A stretch of DNA of 14,905 bases from G039029935 sp039029935 (GCA_039029935.1 JBCCFC010000174.1:1-14905); one strand, 5' to 3'. Counted from the first letter of the stretch, positions 1 to 6,777 are shown. Notes: generated by a model from the letters alone, not told the origin. Made by a program: numbers and translations.

Positions 1-77
1 ATTAACTATTGACTATTGACTATTAACTATTGACTATTGACTATTAACTATTAACTATTAACTATTAACTATTAATT
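1..77. repeat. Heptanucleotide tandem repeat tract (ATTRACT)
   Basis: Eleven consecutive 7-bp units fill these positions. Seven are ATTAACT, or ATTAATT for the last, and four are ATTGACT. The tract runs off the left edge of the window, so its full length is unknown. It is not a CRISPR because there are no spacers. Its right end supplies the last codons and the TAA stop of the membrane protein gene on the minus strand. Such heptamer tracts are known as STRRs in cyanobacteria and occur in other bacteria with repeat-rich genomes. They are prone to length change by slippage. Confidence 0.95.
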
Positions 78-601
78 GCCTGCCAACCCATCGCAATTAA
101 TGCCACGTTCAAAAAGACATTGGCGATGCTGATGCCGATTTCGGGCAGGGCTAAAATCTCAACAGCTAGCGTGATAAGCGTTGAGACGACGGTCAGAATG
201 CCTGTCCAGCGGGCAAAGACGCCTGCGCGAAACACGGCAATGCCAAAGGCAATGGAGCCAATCACAACGGCAAAGACAGCAATAAAATAGACGATGCCCG
301 CATTGGCAATGACTTCAGCGATGGTCGTTAGGCCAAACCCCATGATATCCACAATACCAAGCAGAAATGAGCCAATCGAGATGCCAATTGCGCCCACCAA
401 GCCGAGCCACCCCGTCTGCATTCGCTGAACCGCGTGTACGCCCCACACACCAACAGCTAGCAGGAAGAGTGCTACCACCAGCATCCCCATGCTCAAATTT
501 GAAATGCCACCATTGCTTCGCTCCACAACTTCCGACATCAGCCAAAGGATGGCCCCGACGATGGTGACGCCACCCAACATGCGAACGATATTTGTATTCA
601 T
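65..601 (-). CDS. Six-pass integral membrane protein of unknown function
   Basis: The 178-residue product is almost entirely hydrophobic. About six membrane segments can be seen, starting near MLGGVTIVGAILWL, MGMLVVALFLLAVG, LGLVGAIGISIGSF, IVYFIAVFAVVIGS, ILTVVSTLITLAVE and IANVFLNVALIAMG. Only short loops join them and no catalytic motif is visible. I chose the ATG at 599-601 because AGGAG stands 7 nt upstream. The longer reading frame from a GTG at 697, which overlaps the stop of the XRE gene as GTGA, lacks a good ribosome site. The gene follows the XRE regulator at 92 bp in the same direction and is probably co-transcribed with it. The last three residues (INS) and the stop lie in the heptamer tract. 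I do not recognise the family. A small XRE regulator next to a membrane protein is a common arrangement, for example in DUF2975-type pairs, but similarity to that family is not established here. Confidence 0.8.
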   Translation of the reverse strand: MNTNIVRMLGGVTIVGAILWLMSEVVERSNGGISNLSMGMLVVALFLLAVGVWGVHAVQRMQTGWLGLVGAIGISIGSFLLGIVDIMGFGLTTIAEVIANAGIVYFIAVFAVVIGSIAFGIAVFRAGVFARWTGILTVVSTLITLAVEILALPEIGISIANVFLNVALIAMGWQAINS

Positions 602-635
602 TACGTTACTCCTATTGTCTATAGGTGGTTTGTGG

Positions 636-665
636 TTGTGTGGTTCATAGCCATGAACCACACAA
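636..665. other. Perfect 13-bp hairpin between XRE and membrane protein genes
   Basis: Positions 636-648 and 653-665 are perfectly complementary around a 4-nt loop. The structure lies in the transcript between the XRE stop (694) and the membrane protein start (601), 35 nt before the start codon. No T-run follows on either strand, so it does not look like a rho-independent terminator. It could be a dyad operator, an mRNA processing or stability element, or an attenuator that sets the ratio of the two products. Confidence 0.75.
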
Positions 666-693
666 TCATTTAAAATCACAACATACGATGTAC

Positions 694-978
694 TCACATA
701 CCTTTGAGCGTCACATGAACCCCCTTCAAAAGCGTCAACAGATCGACATCTAGCGCACAGGCAATGCGTTGTGCGGTCTTCAACGTGACATTGTTATCCC
801 CTGCCTCAATGCGTACCAAATAGGTCTTGTTCATCCCTGCGCGCTCGGCTAAATCCGCTTGGGTCAAGTTATAGGTGCGTCGGATGGTGCGGACGCTACT
901 GCCAAAGCGGTGATAGATTTCTTCTGTTTTCTGCTCTGCAGTTTGGTCAAATGTTGGTTGTAAAAAGTTTGCTTGCAT
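694..978 (-). CDS. XRE-family helix-turn-helix transcriptional regulator
   Basis: This 94-residue protein carries one HTH_3 (Cro/C1-type) domain at about residues 27-85. The segment SVRTIRRTYNLTQADLAERA is followed by GMNKTYLVRIEAG, the typical recognition-helix region, and the last helices end in ALDVDLLTLL. The ATG at 976-978 has AGGAG 6 nt upstream. It is a DNA-binding repressor or activator, probably dimeric, and its small size leaves no room for a ligand domain. It is the first gene of a likely operon with the membrane protein. Upstream lie a TATAAT at 1118-1123 and a four-unit CGTCATA array, so its transcription is probably controlled by the divergent BTAD-STAND regulator. The 5' leader would be about 130 nt, which leaves room for additional control. 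Confidence 0.93.
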   Translation of the reverse strand: MQANFLQPTFDQTAEQKTEEIYHRFGSSVRTIRRTYNLTQADLAERAGMNKTYLVRIEAGDNNVTLKTAQRIACALDVDLLTLLKGVHVTLKGM

Positions 979-1117
979 GATACACTCCTATTCAAATCAT
1001 TGTAATTAAATTTAGAAAGATGTGATGATTCACTCGAAATAGTTCGTTGTTTACTTGTCTACTTTGTCTAAAAATCATGATGTTTCATAAAATTCAGCGA
1101 AAATATCAGACATCATT

Positions 1118-1123
1118 ATTATA
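1118..1123 (-). promoter_or_regulatory. -10 box (TATAAT) of the XRE-membrane protein operon
   Basis: The minus strand reads a perfect TATAAT here, 9 nt downstream of the last TATGACG heptamer of the array at 1133-1175. No good TTGACA box is present at 17 bp because the heptamers occupy the -35 region. This is the layout expected of an activator-dependent promoter of the SARP type. Confidence 0.65.
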
Positions 1124-1132
1124 GAACGGTAG

Positions 1133-1175
1133 CGTCATACAGTACGTCATACAAAGCGTCATAGTATGCGTCATA
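1133..1175. promoter_or_regulatory. Operator array 1: four CGTCATA repeats at 12-bp period
   Basis: Exact CGTCATA heptamers begin at 1133, 1145, 1157 and 1169, separated by 5-bp spacers. The last is followed by TTTT. In the direction of the XRE gene they read as TATGACG direct repeats leading into TATAAT. Family knowledge: SARP/BTAD regulators bind heptameric direct repeats with about one helical turn spacing (usually 11 bp), placed about 8 bp from the -10 box. The identical architecture at 5562-5604 on the other side of the BTAD-STAND gene makes that protein the natural candidate to bind here. That binding assignment is inferred. Confidence 0.85.
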
Positions 1176-1234
1176 TTTTCGTAGACATGGATGATAGTAC
1201 GTAGAAATACATCATTTGTTGTAGTTGATTCTGC

Positions 1235-1326
1235 TTGTCATTCGTGCCCCCGCCTCCGCGCGGATAAACTCGGCAGGAATCTACACTGGTCCAACGTATG
1301 GATTTCTGCCTTCGCACGAATGACAA
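1235..1326. mobile_element. Palindromic REP/MITE-like element upstream of the BTAD regulator
   Basis: Terminal inverted repeats of 13 bp (1235-1247 and 1314-1326) are perfect. An inner pair (1272-1281 and 1301-1310) matches 9 of 10. Read on the minus strand the element starts TTGTCATTCGTGCGAAGGC and continues with AGAAATCCA, which resembles the widespread GTCATTC..GCGAAGGC..GAATCC intergenic repeats of many bacteria. It has no coding capacity. It ends 49 bp before the ATG of the BTAD regulator and may form part of its leader or promoter. Confidence 0.65.
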
Positions 1327-1375
1327 TACTCAGAAACTGATTTTACAGGGTCGTAGGGTGCATAAGGAAAAATAG

Positions 1376-4300
1376 ATGAAAGAAGCATTGGTGATACAAT
1401 TATTGGGTCCTCCCCAAATACGACTTGATGAGACTGAGATTACATTTCGACTTGCCAAGGAGTCGGCACTGCTCTACTACATGGCCGCAACGGGACACCC
1501 GCACACCCGAACAGACCTAGCCGAGTTCTTCTGGCCGGATCGCGAGCCAGGGTTGGCGCGTCGCTATCTGCGCAACCATCTGGTCGACCTGCGTCGTCAT
1601 CTGGGTACACATATGATGATTACGCCTGACAAATTAGGATTTGATTGCGATATATCATCGACGGTTGATATCCATCAATTCCATCAGCAACTGCCTGACA
1701 AAATGCAGGGCAACTCACAGGACACAGGACAACACAACCATCATCATGACCAACAACGCCGAGCGGTTGATCTTTATCGCGGCGACTTTCTCGAAGGGTT
1801 CTACCTCACCAAAACCCCTTTCTTTAATGATTGGGTGGACCACAAACGTGATGAACTGCGTAACGAAGTTTCAACACTCCTTTTTCAATTGAGTGAAACG
1901 GAAATTACGTTAGGCAATCGAGTACAGGCTTACAGCGATATTGAACGGTTGTTGACGTTGGTTCCTTGGCATGAAGAGGCGCATCAACGCAAGATGCGGC
2001 TGCTTTATGAAGATGGGCAACGATGGGCGGCGTTGGAGCAGTATGCGACACTGCAAGCCGTGCTTCGTGAAGAGTTGGATGTGGAACCGAGTGTTGAAAG
2101 TGAGCAGTTGATTGAACGCATTCGTGCGGATGATGATGCGGTCTCTGGAATAGATAGACAGCCATCTGAACCCCATGTGGTGGAGATCTGCGATGTTGCT
2201 CATCCAACCACTCAGGCTAGCCAGCCCGTCTCCCCAACGCATCATATGACCCAGCCTCGGCTCACCAGCCCTGCTCCGCTTGTGCCGCTGATTGGACACG
2301 ACGACCTGTTGGCAACCGTGCAAGGTCATCTTCAGAGCGACGCCCATCGCTTGGTTACATTGGTGGGTATGGGTGGTGTTGGCAAAAGCCATATTGCCCT
2401 GACGCTGGGGCAGATGTTTTTGCGGGAGGATGCCGGGGGGGATAATGGCGGGAATAATGAGGGAGATACTGATAGATTTCCTGATGGCGTTGGCTTTGTG
2501 CCTTTGGCGGGTGTTGAGGCAATTGAGCAGCACCCAGAGGGTTCCCGAGGTGGGCAGGTTGCAGGTGGGCAGGTTGCAGGTGGGCAGGTTGCAGGTGGGC
2601 AGGTTGCAGGTGGGCAGGTTGCAGGGGAGCAAGAGGTAGATGCACAGCGGTTTCTTGGTGCAATTATCAAGACGCTTCAGTTGCCTGTGAGCAGTTCAAG
2701 TGATGGGTTGACACAGATCATCAGCTATCTTCAGCAGCGACGCTTGTTGTTGATTTTGGATAACTTTGAGCATATTTTGGGTGCCAAACCCCTGCTGACT
2801 GCATTGGTACAGCAGGCTCCCTCATGTGCCTTTCTCGTGACATCCCGTGTTCGCCTACAGGCAATGGGCGAGACAACTGTGCAAATTCAGCCGCTGCCCG
2901 TTGCACAAGTGTCAGAGTTGGACACAACGTTGATGACATTGCCTACTGGAACGCCCCACCAACACCATGAACAGGGTATTACGCAAGGACAGCCATCAAC
3001 CCCAACAACATTGGCTGCGATGCTGCCCGAAACAGAGGACTATGCATCCATCAAGCTCTTTCTCGACTATGCCCAACGTTACCATGCACAGTTGGCGATT
3101 GGCCCCAGCGACTTAACCGCCATCAGCAAACTCTGTCATCTAACGGGCGGTCTACCGTTGATCTTAAGCATGGTTGCGGCGTGGACCGAGCATTTTACCC
3201 TGCCACAGATCGTGCGTCAGCTTGAAAAGGACAGCCGTCTCTTTGCCCAGACCACAACCGAACAGACGAGTACCTACCATCCGCTCGTCTATGCCTCTGG
3301 AAACTATCACACCCTAGATGCCTTTTTTGACCAATCATGGCAACTGCTCTCGGCGCCAGAACAGGGTTCGCTGAGTGCGCTGGCAAACTTTGTGGGGTCC
3401 TTTGATCTGGATGCCGCCCAAGCGATTGTGGGTGTCAACATGTTTGACCTCAAACGGCTGACTGATACCTCTCTGCTTCAAGTTCAACAAATTGGTCGGT
3501 ATGCGTTTCATCCGCTCATTCGCGACTATTTACAGGAGAAGTGGGAGGCCGCTGTTGCGGATGATGAGACCCATGAACAAATCTTCTGGGAGCGATATTG
3601 CACCTACTTCTTTGACATTGTAGCGACCTATGTGCCACAGTTGAATGGTGAACAGGCCAGCGATTCTCTTGCAAACCTGCGCCGCGAACAGGATCACATC
3701 CACTTGGCGTGGCGACAGGCGATTACACATAACTTTGTGCATCTCGTCCAATCTGCCTTTGAACAGCTTGCAAGATTTTACAACCGTTGTCACTTTTTTA
3801 ACGAAACCCTTGCGCTCTGTCAGCGTGTCCGTCAGCTTTGTGAACAACATGCGACCAATCCGCGCTATACGTCGCTGCTGCTTGCGGCCAACTTGGTTTC
3901 GTTCGAGACGCTTGTAGAAAATCATCAGTTTGCAGAGGCATTAACATCCGGACAACCATTGCAGAATCAGATAACGACACAGATTGCAACACAGGCTATG
4001 CCGATTTCGCCTGACATCGAAATGCGTCATCATTTGGCCTATGCCAGAGCATTGCGTTCTACGGGGGCCATTGAGGAATCCGTGACGCATGTAACCGACG
4101 CTTATCATAAACTTGCCGACCAGATATCGCCATCCATTGCCGGAGACTATAACAGATTTCTGCTCAACCATGCTTTCTTTGAAGGTGACATCGCGTCCAT
4201 GTTGGTCTATGCAGAGACAACCTTGGATTATTATCATCAAGATGGCAATCTATGGGAGACGATTTTTGTGCTCCAAATGGCGACTCAATCGCCTGATAAA

Positions 4301-5212
4301 GAAAAAAATCGTCAACGGATTGAACGAGCCATGACCCTCAGTCGCACCCTCAATCACCTAGAGGGGGAGGCACACTGTCATATTGCCCTCGCGTCCCTTC
4401 TGCACCTCAGCCAGTCCCCCCAACGCATTGCCCATCTGCAAGATGCCATCACCCTGTTTCAGACGTTGGGCGACCCATTGGGCGTCTTTAGCCCCATGCT
4501 GGCGTTGGTCGCCGAATATATTCGTGTTGGTTGTTACACCGAAGGACATGAATTACAGCATTTTCTCATGACGCAACCGCATGTGCGTGAATACCTAGAG
4601 GGATATTACCTCATCAGTGCTCAGGGCGCGATATTGGCAATCCATCGGGGTGAGTTGGAAAAAGCCCTGCGTATGACCGAGGAGATGATCTCGCTACACG
4701 ACCAAGTAGGACCTGTGATGCACCCATTGGGCTTTTTGTGTCGTGGTTTTGCGTTGCTACACAATGAGGAGATTGCAGAGGCACAGACTGCCTTTGAGAT
4801 AGCGCTCCAAGGCGTTCAGCAAAACGGGGATACCTTTGGCGAGCGTTTCATGCGTGGAGGGTTAGCCGAGGCAACCTTGGCACATGGAGACTTGGATAAA
4901 GCCAAGGTTCATGTCGAATGGCTCCTGCCACAGCTTGACCAAGGGCTTGACAAAAATTATTTTGCTGAAGAAGCATTGATTATAGACTATTTCTATCCCC
5001 ATTGGATCTGCTATCAGGTTCTCGGTGTGATGGGTGACGCACGGGCCGATGATGTCTTGCAGAACAGTTCTATGCAGCTACAGTCGTGGACCAAGGGCAT
5101 TCAGGATGTGGCGTTGCGCAGCGCGTTTTTAGAGAATGTGCGCGTGAATCAGATGATTGTACAGGAAGCGCAGCGAATCAACGGTGTGATTGGTATGCCT
5201 GTTATGGCGTAG
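1376..5212 (+). CDS. AfsR-like BTAD/SARP-STAND NTPase-TPR transcriptional regulator
   Basis: The 1278-residue protein has the AfsR layout. Residues about 5-95 form a winged-helix DNA-binding domain (from VIQLLGPPQIRL to LVDLRRHLG). Residues about 95-250 are the BTAD helical domain, with an H/Q-rich insert near 112-128. A STAND (NB-ARC-like) NTPase follows, with Walker A GMGGVGKS near residue 332, Walker B LLLILDNFEH near 456 and the sensor-like FLVTSR near 485. The C-terminal half is helical and TPR-like. Such proteins sense a signal through the TPR half and activate promoters bearing direct heptamer repeats. The ATG has AAGGA about 7 nt upstream. Five copies of a GGQVA repeat lie between Walker A and Walker B. 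The gene is divergent from the XRE operon and convergent, with an 11-bp overlap, with the small membrane protein gene. Both of those units have CGTCATA arrays upstream, which suggests local control. The ligand is unknown. Confidence 0.9.
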   Translation: MKEALVIQLLGPPQIRLDETEITFRLAKESALLYYMAATGHPHTRTDLAEFFWPDREPGLARRYLRNHLVDLRRHLGTHMMITPDKLGFDCDISSTVDIHQFHQQLPDKMQGNSQDTGQHNHHHDQQRRAVDLYRGDFLEGFYLTKTPFFNDWVDHKRDELRNEVSTLLFQLSETEITLGNRVQAYSDIERLLTLVPWHEEAHQRKMRLLYEDGQRWAALEQYATLQAVLREELDVEPSVESEQLIERIRADDDAVSGIDRQPSEPHVVEICDVAHPTTQASQPVSPTHHMTQPRLTSPAPLVPLIGHDDLLATVQGHLQSDAHRLVTLVGMGGVGKSHIALTLGQMFLREDAGGDNGGNNEGDTDRFPDGVGFVPLAGVEAIEQHPEGSRGGQVAGGQVAGGQVAGGQVAGGQVAGEQEVDAQRFLGAIIKTLQLPVSSSSDGLTQIISYLQQRRLLLILDNFEHILGAKPLLTALVQQAPSCAFLVTSRVRLQAMGETTVQIQPLPVAQVSELDTTLMTLPTGTPHQHHEQGITQGQPSTPTTLAAMLPETEDYASIKLFLDYAQRYHAQLAIGPSDLTAISKLCHLTGGLPLILSMVAAWTEHFTLPQIVRQLEKDSRLFAQTTTEQTSTYHPLVYASGNYHTLDAFFDQSWQLLSAPEQGSLSALANFVGSFDLDAAQAIVGVNMFDLKRLTDTSLLQVQQIGRYAFHPLIRDYLQEKWEAAVADDETHEQIFWERYCTYFFDIVATYVPQLNGEQASDSLANLRREQDHIHLAWRQAITHNFVHLVQSAFEQLARFYNRCHFFNETLALCQRVRQLCEQHATNPRYTSLLLAANLVSFETLVENHQFAEALTSGQPLQNQITTQIATQAMPISPDIEMRHHLAYARALRSTGAIEESVTHVTDAYHKLADQISPSIAGDYNRFLLNHAFFEGDIASMLVYAETTLDYYHQDGNLWETIFVLQMATQSPDKEKNRQRIERAMTLSRTLNHLEGEAHCHIALASLLHLSQSPQRIAHLQDAITLFQTLGDPLGVFSPMLALVAEYIRVGCYTEGHELQHFLMTQPHVREYLEGYYLISAQGAILAIHRGELEKALRMTEEMISLHDQVGPVMHPLGFLCRGFALLHNEEIAEAQTAFEIALQGVQQNGDTFGERFMRGGLAEATLAHGDLDKAKVHVEWLLPQLDQGLDKNYFAEEALIIDYFYPHWICYQVLGVMGDARADDVLQNSSMQLQSWTKGIQDVALRSAFLENVRVNQMIVQEAQRINGVIGMPVMA
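2549..2623 (+). repeat. In-frame 15-bp minisatellite encoding (GGQVA)5
   Basis: Five perfect copies of GGTGGGCAGGTTGCA lie end to end, followed by a decayed part-copy. Each unit adds five residues (GGQVA) at residues about 392-416 of the BTAD-STAND regulator, between Walker A and Walker B. Because 15 is divisible by three, gain or loss of copies keeps the frame. Each unit is itself made of two GCAGGT-like sub-repeats. Confidence 0.97.
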
Positions 5213-5468
5213 CACCATCGCTCTGTGTCATCATACCCAACTCCAACACCATTGTCATCTGATGGGTGCTGCCCACATTGGCCGTGATAGCATCCTCAAC
5301 AGGAACATTGATATTCGTGATGGTTGGCTCCGTCAACGGAACCAGCCATAATGCAAGCTGTATCCGCAGCACGATGACGGCGACCAAGCAAAAGACGACT
5401 GTATAGCGGACCCATAAGTGATTGTGACTGTGTTCTGATATACTGTGTGTCTGATTTTGTTGTTGCAT
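5202..5468 (-). CDS. Small single-pass membrane protein, candidate target of the BTAD regulator
   Basis: This 88-residue protein has a polar, His/Gln-rich N-terminus, one strongly hydrophobic segment (about residues 22-44, from RYTVVFCLVAVIVLRI to ALWLVPL) and a soluble C-terminal part with no Cys pair or known motif. The ATG at 5466-5468 is preceded by AGGAGAGGGA, with GGGA 7 nt before the start. Its 3' end overlaps the end of the convergent BTAD regulator gene by 11 bp. Its upstream region carries the second CGTCATA array, 94 bp before the start and oriented as for the XRE operon. I do not recognise the family. The arrangement recalls Streptomyces afsR with its small downstream target afsS, but the sequences are not known to be related and AfsS is not a membrane protein. 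The ORF could be spurious; ribosome site, membrane segment and operator array argue for a real gene. Confidence 0.68.
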   Translation of the reverse strand: MQQQNQTHSISEHSHNHLWVRYTVVFCLVAVIVLRIQLALWLVPLTEPTITNINVPVEDAITANVGSTHQMTMVLELGMMTQSDGATP

Positions 5469-5546
5469 GTGATTTCCCTCTCCTCATTTTATATCAATAG
5501 CGTTAGTTTACGCTCGATCTATCAAGCATTCAATCAATCTACATGC

Positions 5547-5552
5547 AGTTTA
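5547..5552 (-). promoter_or_regulatory. Candidate -10 box downstream of operator array 2
   Basis: On the minus strand, the hexamer 9 nt after the last TATGACG heptamer is TAAACT, a 4 of 6 match to TATAAT at the same distance as the TATAAT of array 1. An alternative is GATAAA two bases earlier. The transcript would have a leader of about 80 nt before the small membrane protein. The match is weak and the call rests on the parallel with array 1. Confidence 0.35.
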
Positions 5553-5561
5553 TCAGACAAC

Positions 5562-5604
5562 CGTCATACTCCTCGTCATATTGACCGTCATACATCGCGT
5601 CATA
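5562..5604. promoter_or_regulatory. Operator array 2: four CGTCATA repeats at 12-bp period
   Basis: Exact CGTCATA heptamers begin at 5562, 5574, 5586 and 5598. The period is 12 bp throughout, and the last copy is followed by TTTT, exactly as in the array at 1133-1175. The 5-bp spacers differ between the arrays, so the heptamers and period are conserved beyond a simple recent duplication. It lies upstream of the minus-strand small membrane protein gene in the same orientation as array 1 has to the XRE gene. Confidence 0.85.
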
Positions 5605-5758
5605 TTTTGATGAAATATGTAATAGTCAAATAGAGTCTGAACAAATATAGTGTACCGTCCCTATTCGTGTCAATGACGCCTGACCCGAATAGGGACGGTA
5701 CACTATATTTGCTGCTACTTGTTCAACATCTCTCTGACCATTACATATTTTGATGAAA
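5601..5758. mobile_element. MITE-like long palindrome flanked by 15-bp direct repeats
   Basis: A perfect 26-bp inverted repeat (5642-5667 and 5686-5711, containing AGGGACGGTAC) is extended inward by 4 bp after one mismatch, leaving an 8-nt loop. Outside it, imperfect arms reach ATGTAATAGTCA on the left and the complement of ATGTAATGGTCA on the right. The whole is flanked by identical 15-bp direct repeats CATATTTTGATGAAA at 5601-5615 and 5744-5758. This suggests a non-autonomous element of about 128 bp (5616-5743) with a target duplication. It carries no ORF. A 15-bp duplication is longer than for most MITEs, so a local duplication is an alternative. The left direct repeat overlaps the fourth CGTCATA unit. 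Confidence 0.6.
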
Positions 5759-5784
5759 GTTGAAAAAGCACTCTTTCAACTTTC
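5755..5784 (-). other. 11-bp hairpin spanning the AraC-gene stop codon
   Basis: GAAAGTTGAAA (5755-5765) and TTTCAACTTTC (5774-5784) are perfect inverted repeats around an 8-nt loop. The TGA stop of the AraC-family gene lies inside the stem. The stem is AT-rich and no U-run follows in the transcript, so a role as terminator is possible but not convincing. Confidence 0.4.
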
Positions 5785-6777
5785 CATAATCGTATGACCA
5801 CTACGCCGAGCCACTCCAGGCGACATGCCCATATACCGCTTAAACGCTCGACTGAACGCGGCTTCCGACTGATAGCCAAGCCGTTCAGCCAGCTCGCTCA
5901 CCGATGCGTTCTCCTCTCGCAGACAGGTCAACGCCACATTCATACGCCAGCGTGCGACGTACTGCATGGGTGACTCACCGACAAGCTGCTTAAAGCGTGC
6001 AGCAAAGGCGGAACGTGACATGGCAACCTCTTGCGCCAACATGCCCACTGTCCACGCCCGCGCTGGCTCACGCTGGATTAACAAAATTGCATAGCCTATC
6101 TGCTTATCTTGCAGTGCCCCCAGCCACCCTGTTTGCGCCGCAGGGTCTTCGGCAATCCACGAACGAATCGCTTGGATCACAAGAATGTCCGCCAACCGCG
6201 TGATCACGGTCTCACCACCGGGTTGCAACACCTTGGCCTCGGCTGCCATCAAGCGTAGGGTGCTTTGGAACCACTCGGCGTGGGGAGAACGCCATGATTC
6301 AATGTAGATCACTCTGGGCAAAAGTTGCAGTAGCTGCTTTGCGGCTGGATGGTCAAAGCGCACAACACCGCAGATCAGGCTGGTTGCTTCCCCGCCCTCG
6401 CCATGCCGCAAAATTTCATAGCGTTCGCTCACCTCCTCACGCGGCATGTCAAAGAGCGGCGTTGCAGGCACACCTGGCTCGCTCAGTAGATCATGCCCGT
6501 CTCCATGTGGCACAAGCGCAAAATCGCCAGGGTTCAACAACTGCGGTTCAGCCCCTTCGACCATCAGCCAGCAACGGCCTGACACCACGACATGAAACAG
6601 CAAACAATTGGGCAAGGCGGGCATATCCAACCCCCAAGGAGCCGTAAATTCCGCTCGTGAGTAAAACAAGCCGTTCATGTGCAAAAAGTGAAGGGCTTCC
6701 CCAAGCGGGTCCGCATACAGCCAAGGCGCATCACGTTGATCTGGTTTTGCTGGTTGTGTATTCATAGCACAGACCAT
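5776..6777 (-). CDS. AraC-family transcriptional regulator with N-terminal cupin domain
   Basis: The protein has 333 residues. The N-terminal part (about 15-200) is a cupin-like sensing domain of the type found in cupin_6 AraC regulators; typical elements are FHVVVSGRCWLMVEG, LLNPGDFALVPHGDGHDLL and, near 195, VITRLADILVIQAIRSWIA. The C-terminal part (about 225-328) holds two HTH motifs: WTVGMLAQEVAMSRSAFAAR with FKQLVGESPMQYVARWRM, then VSELAERLGYQSEAAFSRAF with KRYMGMSPGVAR. The start at 6777 is supported by GAGGA 6 nt upstream; an internal ATG at 6765 has no ribosome site. The gene is divergent from the NAD(P)-binding oxidoreductase with 189 bp between the starts. In this family the regulator commonly controls the adjacent divergent oxidoreductase gene, which is the likely role here. 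The inducer is unknown. Confidence 0.93.
   Translation of the reverse strand: MVCAMNTQPAKPDQRDAPWLYADPLGEALHFLHMNGLFYSRAEFTAPWGLDMPALPNCLLFHVVVSGRCWLMVEGAEPQLLNPGDFALVPHGDGHDLLSEPGVPATPLFDMPREEVSERYEILRHGEGGEATSLICGVVRFDHPAAKQLLQLLPRVIYIESWRSPHAEWFQSTLRLMAAEAKVLQPGGETVITRLADILVIQAIRSWIAEDPAAQTGWLGALQDKQIGYAILLIQREPARAWTVGMLAQEVAMSRSAFAARFKQLVGESPMQYVARWRMNVALTCLREENASVSELAERLGYQSEAAFSRAFKRYMGMSPGVARRSGHTIMES

Noticed and set aside
1..77. CRISPR-like array
   Set aside because: The units are contiguous 7-mers without spacers; it is a simple tandem repeat.
602..697. Longer form of the membrane protein starting at GTG 697
   Set aside because: The added residues are polar and the stretch contains the hairpin; AGGAG precedes the ATG at 601 and nothing comparable precedes the GTG.
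979..1132. Riboswitch or tRNA-like leader in the XRE upstream region
   Set aside because: The region is AT-rich without a conserved core or cloverleaf that I can recognise.
1910..2670. Minus-strand reading frames with repeated NLPTC or PPATC motifs
   Set aside because: They are antisense to the BTAD-STAND gene, and the repeats are the shadow of the 15-bp minisatellite.
5642..5711. Rho-independent terminator of the AraC-family or small membrane protein gene
   Set aside because: The perfect 26-bp arms are too long, no T-run follows on either strand, and the flanking direct repeats fit a mobile element better.
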